57,947 nucleotides of DNA from Verrucomicrobiota bacterium. GTDB lineage: Bacteria; Verrucomicrobiota; Verrucomicrobiia; Chthoniobacterales; UBA10450. Positions 9,671-19,223 of this stretch are shown here, piece after piece. The position numbers and the translations under genes were made by a program. The first letter of the stretch is position 1. Each line of letters opens with the position of its first letter. Below the pieces are notes generated by a model. The model searched no databases. It saw nothing but the letters and a program-made list of their open reading frames with translations, and was not told where the DNA came from. The DNA lies in assembly GCA_003219005.1 (NCBI GenBank), contig QHPG01000101.1:1-57947 (forward strand), in the 5' to 3' direction.

Positions 9671-10528
9671 CTATTCGCCGCTGGGACTTGGCGAGGCCGC
9701 GGGCGCAGGTGGTTTGTTTTGCGGCTGCTGCGGTGCACCTGGAGATGGCGACGGAGCAGCGCCTTGCGCGCCACCAGCGAGTTCGGTGCGTTCTTTCAGC
9801 CACGCTTGAAAATCCTGCGGCGTATCCACGACAAGCGTGCCTTTCATTCCGTAGTGGCCGAGACCGCACAGCTGGCCACAAATAATTTCGTCGGTCCCAG
9901 TCTTGATTGGTGTAAACCAAATCGGAATAAGCGAACCAGGAATTGCGTCGCCGGCGATTCGCATGCTAGGCAAAAAGAAATCGTGGATCACGTCCTTCGA
10001 CGACAATTCGGCAATCACCGGGCGATTCACCGGCACGTGCAGTTCGCCAGTCGTCACAATATCGTCTTTGCCAGCCGGATCATTCGGATCAAGACCAAGC
10101 GGATTTGAGTTGCTGACGAAACCAACATCGCGACGGCCAAATTGTCCGTCTGGCCCGGGCAGGTGATAGTTGAAACTGAACTGTTGCGCGACCACGTGCA
10201 CGACGAGCGCCTCTTTGCCTGGCGGAAACTGATTCACGCGTTTCGCCCAAAGCGGAATAGCGAAGCCGAGCAGGAGCACCGCTTCGATTAAGACGACGGA
10301 GAATTCCAGATGCGATGAAATGCCGCTCCTCACGCCCAGGTGATCCGCTTGAGGGTGGCGACGTTTCCGGAACCGAATCAGCACGAAAATAAAAAATGCC
10401 GACCAGCCAACAAAGAGCGCGCCCATGAACCAGTGACAAAACTCGAGGATATGGTCGATCTGATATCCATGCGACGAGGCATTCGGCGGCTGTCCGAGGA
10501 ATTCATTGATCAGCGCGAGGCTATTCAT
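9671..10528 (-). CDS. coxB: cytochrome c oxidase subunit II
   Basis: CuA site CGQLCGLGHYGMKG; two N-terminal TM helices; HDFFLPSMRI. Confidence 0.93.
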   Translation of the reverse strand: MNSLALINEFLGQPPNASSHGYQIDHILEFCHWFMGALFVGWSAFFIFVLIRFRKRRHPQADHLGVRSGISSHLEFSVVLIEAVLLLGFAIPLWAKRVNQFPPGKEALVVHVVAQQFSFNYHLPGPDGQFGRRDVGFVSNSNPLGLDPNDPAGKDDIVTTGELHVPVNRPVIAELSSKDVIHDFFLPSMRIAGDAIPGSLIPIWFTPIKTGTDEIICGQLCGLGHYGMKGTLVVDTPQDFQAWLKERTELAGGAQGAAPSPSPGAPQQPQNKPPAPAASPSPSGE

Positions 10529-10631
10529 ATTTACTCAGATCTTCCTCGGTAAGTTCCTGGTGAGGTTCCGTCGGCATGCGCCCATGGCGCCACAAGTGAA
10601 AACTAAATGCGATCGACCAAAACTTCTTCAT
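10521..10631 (-). CDS. 36-aa microORF in the cox operon (MKKFWSIAFSFHLWRHGRMPTEPHQELTEEDLSKYE)
   Basis: Below the ORF-track cutoff; ATGA overlap with the upstream 69-aa ORF and 8-nt overlap (ATGAATAG) with the coxB start. Confidence 0.6.
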   Translation of the reverse strand: MKKFWSIAFSFHLWRHGRMPTEPHQELTEEDLSKYE

Positions 10632-10837
10632 GTGATGATACGAAGCCGCTTCATTTTTTTGTAGAACCAGATGCCGTAAATGATCAGCGCAACTGCGGTC
10701 GCGAACGACGCGATTGCGCCAGCAAGATAAATCGGTGCGCCTTCAACGAGATCGACCCAAACGCACCAGGCGCTGGTCCCGATCGCAAGCAGCGTCGAGA
10801 AAATGATGAAAACAATATGGAAAGCCTTAAGCGACAT
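10628..10837 (-). CDS. small two-TM membrane protein in the cox operon
   Basis: 69 aa, two hydrophobic segments; starts 1 nt after the subunit IV stop. Confidence 0.75.
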   Translation of the reverse strand: MSLKAFHIVFIIFSTLLAIGTSAWCVWVDLVEGAPIYLAGAIASFATAVALIIYGIWFYKKMKRLRIIT

Positions 10838-11182
10838 TTACCGAAAGATCGGGTAGTCGTACCACGCCAATAATATAAGCCAGAAGAGGCCGAGCACAAA
10901 AAAGCCTGTGAAAATCAGGATGCGGTAAATCAGACGTTTTTCCGCGGCCAAATGCATGAAAACCGCGGCGACGGCGCCCGCTTTCAACGTCGCCACCAGC
11001 ATGGCGATGCCGATGTTGGCTTTGCGCGTTCCGAAATCGACATACGACAGAGCAACCGTGACCGCGGTGAACGTGAGCAGAAGCGCGCCTACCATCAAAT
11101 AACCTCTGACGTGCTTCTGCACGCCGTGGGCGTATTCCTCGTACTCTTTGGGATCTTGGGTGACGTCAGGCGGATTGTTCAT
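10838..11182 (-). CDS. cytochrome c oxidase subunit IV-like
   Basis: Three TM segments; KANIGIAMLVATLKAGAVAAVFMHL typical of prokaryotic subunit IV. Confidence 0.85.
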   Translation of the reverse strand: MNNPPDVTQDPKEYEEYAHGVQKHVRGYLMVGALLLTFTAVTVALSYVDFGTRKANIGIAMLVATLKAGAVAAVFMHLAAEKRLIYRILIFTGFFVLGLFWLILLAWYDYPIFR

Positions 11183-11185
11183 GGC

Positions 11186-12043
11186 TTAGAGCAAATAAAA
11201 AAGCGGGAACACAAATATCCAGATCAGATCGACAAAGTGCCAGAAAAGGCCGCTGACCTCGACGCGATTCGCCAAGTGTTCCGGGTTACGCTGGTAAAGC
11301 CTTTTGCTGACTGGCAGCCACATGTAAATGAACACCAGCACGCCGCCCAGCACGTGCAGTCCGTGCAAACCAGTGATCGTGAAATAACTGGCGAAATATG
11401 CGCTGTGCGTCGGCAAAAACATCGTCGCCCGCTCGACGTCTTCTTTCTCGATCGTCGCGATCTTGTCTGTGACGGGCAGCGGCAAAAAGTGCGGCCGATC
11501 CATCACTGGATTGTCTGGGTCGGCATTCACCGGATCGAGTGCAACTTCGTATTCCTTTGCGTTCTGGCTGTGCAAGTGGCCGGTGATTTCGATTCGCGGT
11601 TCCATCCCTTTTTCGGCGCGCCGCTCGTTCCCCAAATACTTTTCGTACTTCCCCAGCGCGTCCGGCTTAATGTAAGCACCGAAGTGCTCGAACTTCTGCG
11701 GCCATTCATAAGCGAGTTTGACCGTTAAAAAAATCACGCCGCACGAAATGGTGGCCAGCATGTACCACCAGTAGACGCGATATCTTCTCATCTTCAGCGC
11801 CGCCCAAGCCAGGACGACCGTAACCGACGATACGATGAGAATAGCAGTATTCCCCGTACCGACGGGAACGTTCAGCAGCCCGTGCGGCCATGTCCCCGGC
11901 GCTGCATCAATGCGCAGAAAAATGTAGGCGGAGAAAAGTGCGCCGAAGAGCATGACTTCGGACGCAAGGAAAAGCCAGATCCCGATCTTAGCGTTCCAAA
12001 GACCGGTGTCGGGACGAGTCGAAATTGTGTATGGAATTTCCAC
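11186..12043 (-). CDS. coxC: cytochrome c oxidase subunit III
   Basis: KIGIWLFLASEVMLFGALFSAYIFLR; GLHGLHVLGG; GLFWHFVDLIWIFVFPLFYL. Confidence 0.93.
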   Translation of the reverse strand: MEIPYTISTRPDTGLWNAKIGIWLFLASEVMLFGALFSAYIFLRIDAAPGTWPHGLLNVPVGTGNTAILIVSSVTVVLAWAALKMRRYRVYWWYMLATISCGVIFLTVKLAYEWPQKFEHFGAYIKPDALGKYEKYLGNERRAEKGMEPRIEITGHLHSQNAKEYEVALDPVNADPDNPVMDRPHFLPLPVTDKIATIEKEDVERATMFLPTHSAYFASYFTITGLHGLHVLGGVLVFIYMWLPVSKRLYQRNPEHLANRVEVSGLFWHFVDLIWIFVFPLFYLL

Positions 12044-12069
12044 GGCTCAGCAGATCGCCATTAAACCAG

Positions 12070-13953
12070 CTACGCAGGAACAAGCTCGGCGGGAGGTTTG
12101 CGGCGAGTTCGCTCGGCTGGTTCCACCGGTTCGTTTTGCATCGTGTAATCGCGCTCGCGACCGGGAAGGCTGTATTCGTAAGGACCACGATAAGCAACCG
12201 GAGTGTGGACGAAGTTTCCGTGCGGCGGCGGCGAAGGCGCAGTCCATTCCAACGTGGTCGCTTCCCATGGATTGTCGTTTACTTTTTCGCCGTGCTTGAT
12301 GCTCCAGAAGAAATTAATGATGAACGGGATTTGGGCGAGACCCATTATCCAGGCCGCCCATGAGATCGGTGCGTTCCATTGAAATCCGGTTAGCCCCCAA
12401 ATCGTGTGTTCATTCGAAACGTTCCATCCCTGCCCGCCGTCATACCAGCGCCGATGCATCCCGGCCATGCCCTGCAAGAACATCGGAAGAAAAATTACGT
12501 TCATGCAGATGAGCGTCGGCCAGAAATGCACCTTGCCCCAGAAATCATTCATTTTTCGGCCGGTCGCTTTCGGGAACCAGTAATAAACGCCGGCGAAAAG
12601 CCCGAAGATTGTGCCTGGCGCAACGATGTAGTGGAAATGCGCGATGACATAGTAGGTATCGTGCAGATAAAGATCGGCTGAATTAAAAGCCAGCGGAATA
12701 CCTGTAAGTCCGCCGATTCCAAACATCGGCAGAAACGCAGTCGCGAAAAGCATCGGCACCGTGAACCGAATAGAGCCGCCCCAAAGTGAAATGAAGAACG
12801 CGCTCAAGATGATCACCGACGGGATCGAGATCAGCAATGTGGTCGTCTGAAAAAACGCGCTGACTGCTGTGCCCATGCCCGTCATCCACATGTGATGCGC
12901 CCAGACAATGAACGACAAAAAGCCGATCACGAGCACAGAAAAGACCAATGATTTGTAACCCCAAAGCGGCTTGCGTGAATTGTTCGCCAAGATTTCGGCG
13001 ACGATCCCAAACGCAGGCAGGATCAGCACGTAAACCTCGGGATGCCCGAGGAACCAGAACAAATGCTGCCACAAAAGCGGACTCCCCCCGCCGCTGATTG
13101 ACACCGGCGCGCCATTCACTACAAGCCCAGCCGGAAGGAAAAAGCTCGTGTGCGCAACTCGGTCCATCAATTGCATGATGATCGCAGCCTCGAGTGGCGG
13201 GAACGCCAGCAGCAGCAGAAACGCGGTCACAAATTGTGACCACACGAAGAATGGCAGCCGCATCCAGGTCAGGCCTTTAGCGCGCAGTTGGATGATGGTG
13301 GTGATGAAATTGACGGCGCCAAGCAACGACGACGTGATTAGAAAAATAAAACCGATCAGCCAGAGCGTCTGACCGTTAAACACCGGATTATGCCCGGGGC
13401 CAGCATCGGAGAATGCCGCCAGCGGCACGTAGGAAGTCCAGCCGCTCTTGGCCGCGCCGCCGGGAACGAAGAAACTTGTCAGCATGATGCTGCCTCCGAC
13501 AAAAAGTGCCCAATAGCTCGCCATGTTTACCTTTGGGAAGGTCATGTCCGGCGCGCCGATTTGGAGCGGCACAACGAAATTGCCAAACGCGGCGAACGCC
13601 AACGGCACGACCCCGAGAAAAATCATGATCGTGCCGTGCATCGCGCCTAGCGAGTTGTAAAAATCCGGCGTCATTTTCCCGTCCGGCATTGTGCCCGCCC
13701 CAAAGATGTGCGGGAGCCATTTACCAATCACCGGCAGCGCCTGACCGGGATACGCCAGTTGCCACCGCATGAGCATCATCAAGGAAAAACCGAGGAGCAG
13801 AAAAAGCAGCCCGGTGATTCCGTACTGAATCCCAATCACCTTATGGTCGGTGGAAAAAATGTATTTTCGCCAAAACCCGAGCTCGTGATGTTCATGCTCG
13901 GCGGCGTGTGCGTGTGGGTCTTGGTGAGTTTCGACAGAAGTGGAAGCGTCCAT
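12070..13953 (-). CDS. coxA: cytochrome c oxidase subunit I
   Basis: STDHKVIGIQYG, WQHLFWFLGHPEVYVLILPAFGI, VWAHHMWMTGM, HDTYYVIAHFHYI. Confidence 0.97.
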   Translation of the reverse strand: MDASTSVETHQDPHAHAAEHEHHELGFWRKYIFSTDHKVIGIQYGITGLLFLLLGFSLMMLMRWQLAYPGQALPVIGKWLPHIFGAGTMPDGKMTPDFYNSLGAMHGTIMIFLGVVPLAFAAFGNFVVPLQIGAPDMTFPKVNMASYWALFVGGSIMLTSFFVPGGAAKSGWTSYVPLAAFSDAGPGHNPVFNGQTLWLIGFIFLITSSLLGAVNFITTIIQLRAKGLTWMRLPFFVWSQFVTAFLLLLAFPPLEAAIIMQLMDRVAHTSFFLPAGLVVNGAPVSISGGGSPLLWQHLFWFLGHPEVYVLILPAFGIVAEILANNSRKPLWGYKSLVFSVLVIGFLSFIVWAHHMWMTGMGTAVSAFFQTTTLLISIPSVIILSAFFISLWGGSIRFTVPMLFATAFLPMFGIGGLTGIPLAFNSADLYLHDTYYVIAHFHYIVAPGTIFGLFAGVYYWFPKATGRKMNDFWGKVHFWPTLICMNVIFLPMFLQGMAGMHRRWYDGGQGWNVSNEHTIWGLTGFQWNAPISWAAWIMGLAQIPFIINFFWSIKHGEKVNDNPWEATTLEWTAPSPPPHGNFVHTPVAYRGPYEYSLPGRERDYTMQNEPVEPAERTRRKPPAELVPA

Positions 13954-14011
13954 TTCAGAAAAAGTTACGGTTTAATATCTAAACGGACGAGCGATTTGCA
14001 AAGCCTGAATT

Positions 14012-15130
14012 TTGCGATGGGAAAGAGAAAACGCCAGATGGTCTGCTTCTTGTGTTGTGCGAGATTTCTTCGTGCAAATCGAACAGAAGCCGCGAGCAAT
14101 CATTCACCTCGACATGGATTGCTTTTATGCGGCGATCGAAGTGCGTGATCGCCCGTCGCTGCGCGGGAAACCGGTGGGCGTGGGTGGCGCGCGCGACCGG
14201 CGCGGTGTGTTGACGACCTGCAATTACGAAGCGCGCAAGTTCGGTGTGCGCTCGGCGATGCCAACTTTCATGGCGCTGCAACGCTGCCCGAATTTGATCG
14301 TGCTGCCTACGCGCTTCGATGTTTATCGGCGCGAAGCCGCAGTCATTCGTGGAATCCTGCATCGGTTCACGTCGTTGATTGAACCGCTCTCGCTCGATGA
14401 AGCGTACCTTGATGTCACTGCGCACCCGAGCGCGCCGGGGCCGTTGGCGCAAGCGATCCGCAACACGATTTTTCACGAAGCGAAGCTGACATCATCGGCG
14501 GGAGTTGGTCCGAACAAACTCATCGCTAAGATCGCCAGCGAAATAAAAAAGCCGAACGGCCAATTCGAAGTGAGGTCTGAAGACGTGTCCGAGTTCATGA
14601 AAGATTTGCCGGTGCGCAAAATCTGGGGAATCGGCGAGAAGTCCGAGCGAAAGTTAGAGAAGATCGGCGTTAAAACATGCGGCAAACTTCAGCGCTTTTC
14701 GCGTCCGGAGCTTGTCGATGTTTTCGGCAAGTTCGGTCTCGAGCTTTACGATCTTTGCCGCGGCATCGATCATCGGTCAGTCGAACCGGATCGTCCGCGC
14801 AAATCTCTTAGCACTGAGGAAACCTTCGCTGCCGATCTGACCACGCTCGAGCAATGCGAAGAAAAACTGGAAGAACTCTTCCAGGACTTGATGGCCGATC
14901 TCGCGCAAAAAGAATCGACGCGTGAGATCACAAAAATTTTCGTGAAACTGAAATTCAACGATTTCACACGGACGACTGCCGAGCGCGCGGGTCTCGCGCT
15001 TACTTTGCAAGATTTTCGCTCGCTGCTTGCGGAAGCTTTTGCCCGCACTGGAAAACCCGTGCGCCTCATCGGCGTCGGCGTTCGTTTTGCGGAGGCAATG
15101 CCGGAAACCGCACAGCTGGATTTGTTGTAG
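14012..15130 (+). CDS. dinB: DNA polymerase IV (Y family)
   Basis: IIHLDMDCFYAAIEVRDRPSLRGKPVGVGG; SLDEAYLDVT; exact start uncertain. Confidence 0.95.
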   Translation: MRWERENARWSASCVVRDFFVQIEQKPRAIIHLDMDCFYAAIEVRDRPSLRGKPVGVGGARDRRGVLTTCNYEARKFGVRSAMPTFMALQRCPNLIVLPTRFDVYRREAAVIRGILHRFTSLIEPLSLDEAYLDVTAHPSAPGPLAQAIRNTIFHEAKLTSSAGVGPNKLIAKIASEIKKPNGQFEVRSEDVSEFMKDLPVRKIWGIGEKSERKLEKIGVKTCGKLQRFSRPELVDVFGKFGLELYDLCRGIDHRSVEPDRPRKSLSTEETFAADLTTLEQCEEKLEELFQDLMADLAQKESTREITKIFVKLKFNDFTRTTAERAGLALTLQDFRSLLAEAFARTGKPVRLIGVGVRFAEAMPETAQLDLL

Positions 15131-15150
15131 CGGAACTATTTGGCTGTAAC

Positions 15151-15225
15151 TGTCATGTTGAGCGGAGCGAAACATCTCTGATTATTTCCTCAAGCTCGAG
15201 ATTCTTCGCTTCGCTCAGAATGACA
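15151..15225. repeat. inverted pair of 'TGTCATTCTGAGCGAAGCGAAGAATCTC'-type elements
   Basis: TGTCATGTTGAGCGGAGCGAAACATCTC ... GAGATTCTTCGCTTCGCTCAGAATGACA; same family at 23173-23204 and 38875-38970. Confidence 0.85.
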
Positions 15226-15227
15226 AA

Positions 15228-18119
15228 ATGACTTCCGCGCAGGAAAGGAAAATCAAGCAAACGGGGTGCGACGCGCGCTTTGATAATCTGACGCGTCAAC
15301 TATACGCGACTGACGCGTCCATTTATCAAATCGAGCCGGTAGGCGTCGCATTTCCGAAAAGTGCACAAGAGGCAAGTCTCGTTATCCGCGCAGCGGCTGA
15401 CGCGGGTTTTTCGGTGACGCCGCGTGGCGCCGGCACGAGTCTGGTTGGAAGTGCGATTGGCGAAGGATTGATCGTTGATTTTTCGCGCTATAACCGCCAG
15501 ATCACCGATCTCGATCTGGAAAAGCGCAGCGTGCGTGTCGAAGCGGGCGTGGTGCTCGACCAGCTCAACGATTTTCTGAGGCCGCACGGATTTTGCTTTG
15601 GCCCGGACGTCGCCACCAGCTCGCGCGCAACGCTGGGCGGAATGATTGCCAACAATTCCTCAGGCGCGCGTTGTCCTATCTACGGAACGACAGCCGATCA
15701 CGTTCGGTCGCTCGAAATCGTGATGGCCGATGGTCGGGTCGAAAAGATCGGCCAGACGCATGCATCATTGCGCAGCGAGCGCGCGAAGATTGAGGATTTC
15801 GTTCGCGCAGCGAAGTCAGAGATGACCGAGCGCTGGCCGCCGGGCTTGATCAAACGCTGGCCGGGTTACGGCATCGAGGGGTTCCTGCGCGCGCCGAATG
15901 ATCTCACCAATATTCTCGCCGGCAGCGAAGGCACGCTCGCCGCGATTTTCTCCGCCGAACTCAAGATCTCTCCGCTCCCGCGCGAAAAAGGATTGGGACT
16001 GATCTTCTTCGCATCAGTTGGAGAAGCGATGCAGGCCACCGTCGAGCTTCTCGATCTCAAGCCTACGGCGATTGAACACATCGATCGGCCTTTGCTCGAT
16101 CAAACCAAAGGCCAACTCCATTTTCAGGCGGCGCGTGATTTGCTCGAATTGGATTCAAAACCGTGCGAAGCGATTTTGATCGTCGAGTTCTACGACGAGA
16201 TTGCAGAGCGGTTGTCGATCTTGGAATCGAGAAAGATCGGGCTGCGCACGAAAATTCTGAGCGACCCGGCGCAGATGAATCTGGTCTGGTCGGTGCGCAA
16301 ATCTGGTCTCTCGCTTTTGACCGGCTGCATTGGGCCAGCAAAGCCGGTCGCATTCATTGAAGACGCTGCGGTGCGCCCGGCGCAACTGCCCGAATACGTG
16401 CGCGGACTGCAGTCGATCATGGAACCGCTCGGGCTGGAGGCGAGTTACTACGGCCATGCTGCCAGCGGATTGTTGCATGTCCGGCCTGTGCTCGATCTGC
16501 ATAGGGCGTCCGATCTGAAAAAATTCCGGCAAGTCGCTGATCAAACCTCGGCGCTGGTGCGGCAATTCAAAGGTTCGCTCTCCGCCGAGCACGGTGTCGG
16601 CATCGCGCGCACCGAATACATGCGCGACCAACTCGGCGACGAGCTCTTTGAAGTCTTGCGCGAGATTAAGCGCACATTCGATCCGAAGAACGTTTTTAAT
16701 CCTGGGAAATTTTTCAGCGACGGTCGCCACAAGATCGACAACCATTTGCGCGAAAACTTCACGCGCTCGCTCGAGCTTCCATTTCAACCGGTGCTCGCAT
16801 TCGCGTTCAAGGACCGCTCCTTCATCGGCAACCTCGAGCAATGCAACGGCTGCGGCGGCTGCCTCAAACAGACCGGCATCATGTGCCCAACCTTCATGGC
16901 CACTGGCGAGGAGGTCATGTCCACGCGCGGCCGCGCCAACATCATTCGCGCAGCCCTTGAGCTGCACGTAAACGGACGCGATGCCTTGAAATCCGAAGAA
17001 CTGGACGCCGCGCTGAGCAATTGTCTTTCCTGCAAAGGTTGCACGCCCGAATGCCCGTCGAACGTCAATCTCGCTCTCTTGAAAGCACAGATGCTTCACG
17101 CGCGGTGGCGGCGCGATGGCCTACCGTTACGCGAGCGAATCTTTAGCAACGTCGATGTGCTCGGACGAATCGGTTGCGCGGTGCGGGCGCTGGCAAATCC
17201 GATTCTCGACGTCAAGCCGTTGCGCGCGTTAATGGAGACAGCGCTTGGAATATCCGCGAAGCGCTCATTGCAACATTACGCACGCGAACGATTTGATCGC
17301 TGGTTTGCGCGACATTGTAGGGCGTCTGTGTCAGTCCCGAAAGCGTTCGGGATTCACAGAAACGCCCTACAGAAGCGTGGTCCCGTGATCCTTTGGGACG
17401 ACACCTTTGTGCGCTATCACGAACCGCACATTGGCATCGCCGCAGTAAAAGTTCTCGAAGCACTGGGGTTCGAGGTTGCGTTCGTGAAAAATCGGCGCTG
17501 CTGCGGACGACCAGCATTCAGCGTCGGAAATCTCGATGCCGCCGCGAAACTCGGCAAACACAACATTGCGCTTCTAAATTCTTCCACTTCTCACCTCTCG
17601 CCTCTCACGTCTCAACAATCGGCGCCGCCGATCTTATTCCTCGAGCCCTCTTGCTGGTCGATGTTCGTGGAGGATTATCGCGAGCTAAATATCGAAGGCG
17701 CAGACGACGTAGCGAAGCGCTGTTTCCTGTTCGAAAAATTTATTGACGATCTGCTCGCGCAAGAACCAGATGCACTTCAATTCGTCGAACGTCCGGCAAC
17801 CATTGCGATTCATCCGCATTGCCACGCAAAGTCGATCATGGATGCGACTTTCATGCGCAGACTGGCGGAACGCTTGCCGGGCAGGAAAGCCACCGTACTC
17901 GACACTGCGTGTTGCGGAATGGCAGGCGCATTTGGCGCACTCGCAGAGAAATACGACCTTTCCGTCCAGGTCGCCCAGCGCTTGCTCAACGCAATCGACA
18001 ATCAGCCGCCTGAGACAGAAATCGTCGCCTCAGGCACAAGTTGCCGCCATCAAATCACTGATCTAAGCAACGCGCGCCCAAAACACATGGCCGAGTTGCT
18101 CGCTGAAGCAATTGTGTGA
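15228..18119 (+). CDS. FAD-binding (GlcD-like) and 4Fe-4S/CCG-domain fusion oxidoreductase
   Basis: GVAFPKSAQEASLVIR, VTPRGAGTSLVGSAIGEGLIVDFSR; two Fe-S clusters CNGCGGCLKQTGIMCP and CLSCKGCTPECPS; CCG motifs. Confidence 0.92.
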   Translation: MTSAQERKIKQTGCDARFDNLTRQLYATDASIYQIEPVGVAFPKSAQEASLVIRAAADAGFSVTPRGAGTSLVGSAIGEGLIVDFSRYNRQITDLDLEKRSVRVEAGVVLDQLNDFLRPHGFCFGPDVATSSRATLGGMIANNSSGARCPIYGTTADHVRSLEIVMADGRVEKIGQTHASLRSERAKIEDFVRAAKSEMTERWPPGLIKRWPGYGIEGFLRAPNDLTNILAGSEGTLAAIFSAELKISPLPREKGLGLIFFASVGEAMQATVELLDLKPTAIEHIDRPLLDQTKGQLHFQAARDLLELDSKPCEAILIVEFYDEIAERLSILESRKIGLRTKILSDPAQMNLVWSVRKSGLSLLTGCIGPAKPVAFIEDAAVRPAQLPEYVRGLQSIMEPLGLEASYYGHAASGLLHVRPVLDLHRASDLKKFRQVADQTSALVRQFKGSLSAEHGVGIARTEYMRDQLGDELFEVLREIKRTFDPKNVFNPGKFFSDGRHKIDNHLRENFTRSLELPFQPVLAFAFKDRSFIGNLEQCNGCGGCLKQTGIMCPTFMATGEEVMSTRGRANIIRAALELHVNGRDALKSEELDAALSNCLSCKGCTPECPSNVNLALLKAQMLHARWRRDGLPLRERIFSNVDVLGRIGCAVRALANPILDVKPLRALMETALGISAKRSLQHYARERFDRWFARHCRASVSVPKAFGIHRNALQKRGPVILWDDTFVRYHEPHIGIAAVKVLEALGFEVAFVKNRRCCGRPAFSVGNLDAAAKLGKHNIALLNSSTSHLSPLTSQQSAPPILFLEPSCWSMFVEDYRELNIEGADDVAKRCFLFEKFIDDLLAQEPDALQFVERPATIAIHPHCHAKSIMDATFMRRLAERLPGRKATVLDTACCGMAGAFGALAEKYDLSVQVAQRLLNAIDNQPPETEIVASGTSCRHQITDLSNARPKHMAELLAEAIV
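17314..17371. repeat. palindromic dispersed repeat inside the FAD/Fe-S oxidase CDS
   Basis: TGTAGGGCGT...ACGCCCTACA outer stem, CCCGAA-AGCG-TTCGGG inner stem; 21 nt identical to 9115-9135 (opposite strand). Confidence 0.85.
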
Positions 18120-18217
18120 GCGAAAAGGCAGATGGATTAAGAAGTATGTTTTTCTTCCGTACGTAATTCTTGCTTCCTGCTTCATTCCTTCCGTGTTCTT
18201 CTTTCATCGTTGATGTT

Positions 18218-18928
18218 ATGAAACTCGTGCCCATTACATTTTTCTCCGCCGTAACCATCGCCTGCGCCACGGATGTTCCCATCACTCAGGACGAACTCGT
18301 CCGTCGCAGTCAGGAACTCTACGACGCCATCGTTCCCGGCAATCAGGCGCCGTGGAAAAAATACTTCGCCGAAGACTGCATCTTTGCCGACGAGAAAGGG
18401 CGCATTTTCGATAAACCAAAACTGATCGCCGACATCAACCCGATGCCGGCCGGGTATTCCGGAGCGATTAAAATCGAGAACGCCCAGAGCCGAATTATCG
18501 GCAACACCGCCATACTCAGTTACGACGCTGACGAGACGGAGACGATCTTCGGCCAAAACCTGAAGGCGCGTTATCACATCACTGACACCTGGCTGCAGCG
18601 CAACGGCAATTGGCAGATCATCGCCAGCCAGGCGCATCGCTATTACGAAGACCCCGCCGTGGGAAAAGCCGATCCAAAAAAGTTCGCCGACTACATCGGC
18701 ACGTACGAACTGGGACCTGGCCAAACGAGATCTGTCATTGCCAAAGGCGACAATCTATTTGTCGAACGAAACGGCAAAAAGGAGCAACTGCTCCCGGAAG
18801 CATCAGAGATTTTCTTCCGCAAAGGTGTCGAAGGCAGAATTCTGTTTCATTATGCTGCTACCGGCAAAGTGGACGCATTGATCGATCGTCGTAACAACGA
18901 GGACGTCATCTGGCGCAAAACGAAATAA
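18218..18928 (+). CDS. secreted SnoaL/DUF4440-like protein
   Basis: Signal-like N-term; ITQDELVRRSQELYDAIVPGNQAPWKKYFAEDCIFADEKG ... WQIIASQAHRYYED. Confidence 0.75.
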   Translation: MKLVPITFFSAVTIACATDVPITQDELVRRSQELYDAIVPGNQAPWKKYFAEDCIFADEKGRIFDKPKLIADINPMPAGYSGAIKIENAQSRIIGNTAILSYDADETETIFGQNLKARYHITDTWLQRNGNWQIIASQAHRYYEDPAVGKADPKKFADYIGTYELGPGQTRSVIAKGDNLFVERNGKKEQLLPEASEIFFRKGVEGRILFHYAATGKVDALIDRRNNEDVIWRKTK

Positions 18929-19045
18929 TCGGTTTCGCTTTCCGCAATCTGCAATCCTTGTTTTCTCCCCGCTATAGCCGAATCCTATCGCGACTAGACG
19001 CATAAAGTATTTCAATCAGCGGCCTGCTTGTGGCCAGTTGATTAT

Positions 19046-19219
19046 ATGAAAACTACAATGCCGATAGGACAGCGCATTTCGCGCTTCCTGGAGGAACGAT
19101 ATGTGCACAGGGCGCATCCGCATTATTTTCCGGAGTTCGCCCTCTTTGGAGCAATCCTGCTCCTCGGCGTCTGGCCGATGCTATCGCTGGTGGCGAGGGC
19201 GCTGGAGACGATGAGATAA
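19046..19219 (+). CDS. small single-TM hypothetical protein
   Basis: 57 aa with one hydrophobic segment. Confidence 0.35.
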   Translation: MKTTMPIGQRISRFLEERYVHRAHPHYFPEFALFGAILLLGVWPMLSLVARALETMR

Positions 19220-19223
19220 AATC

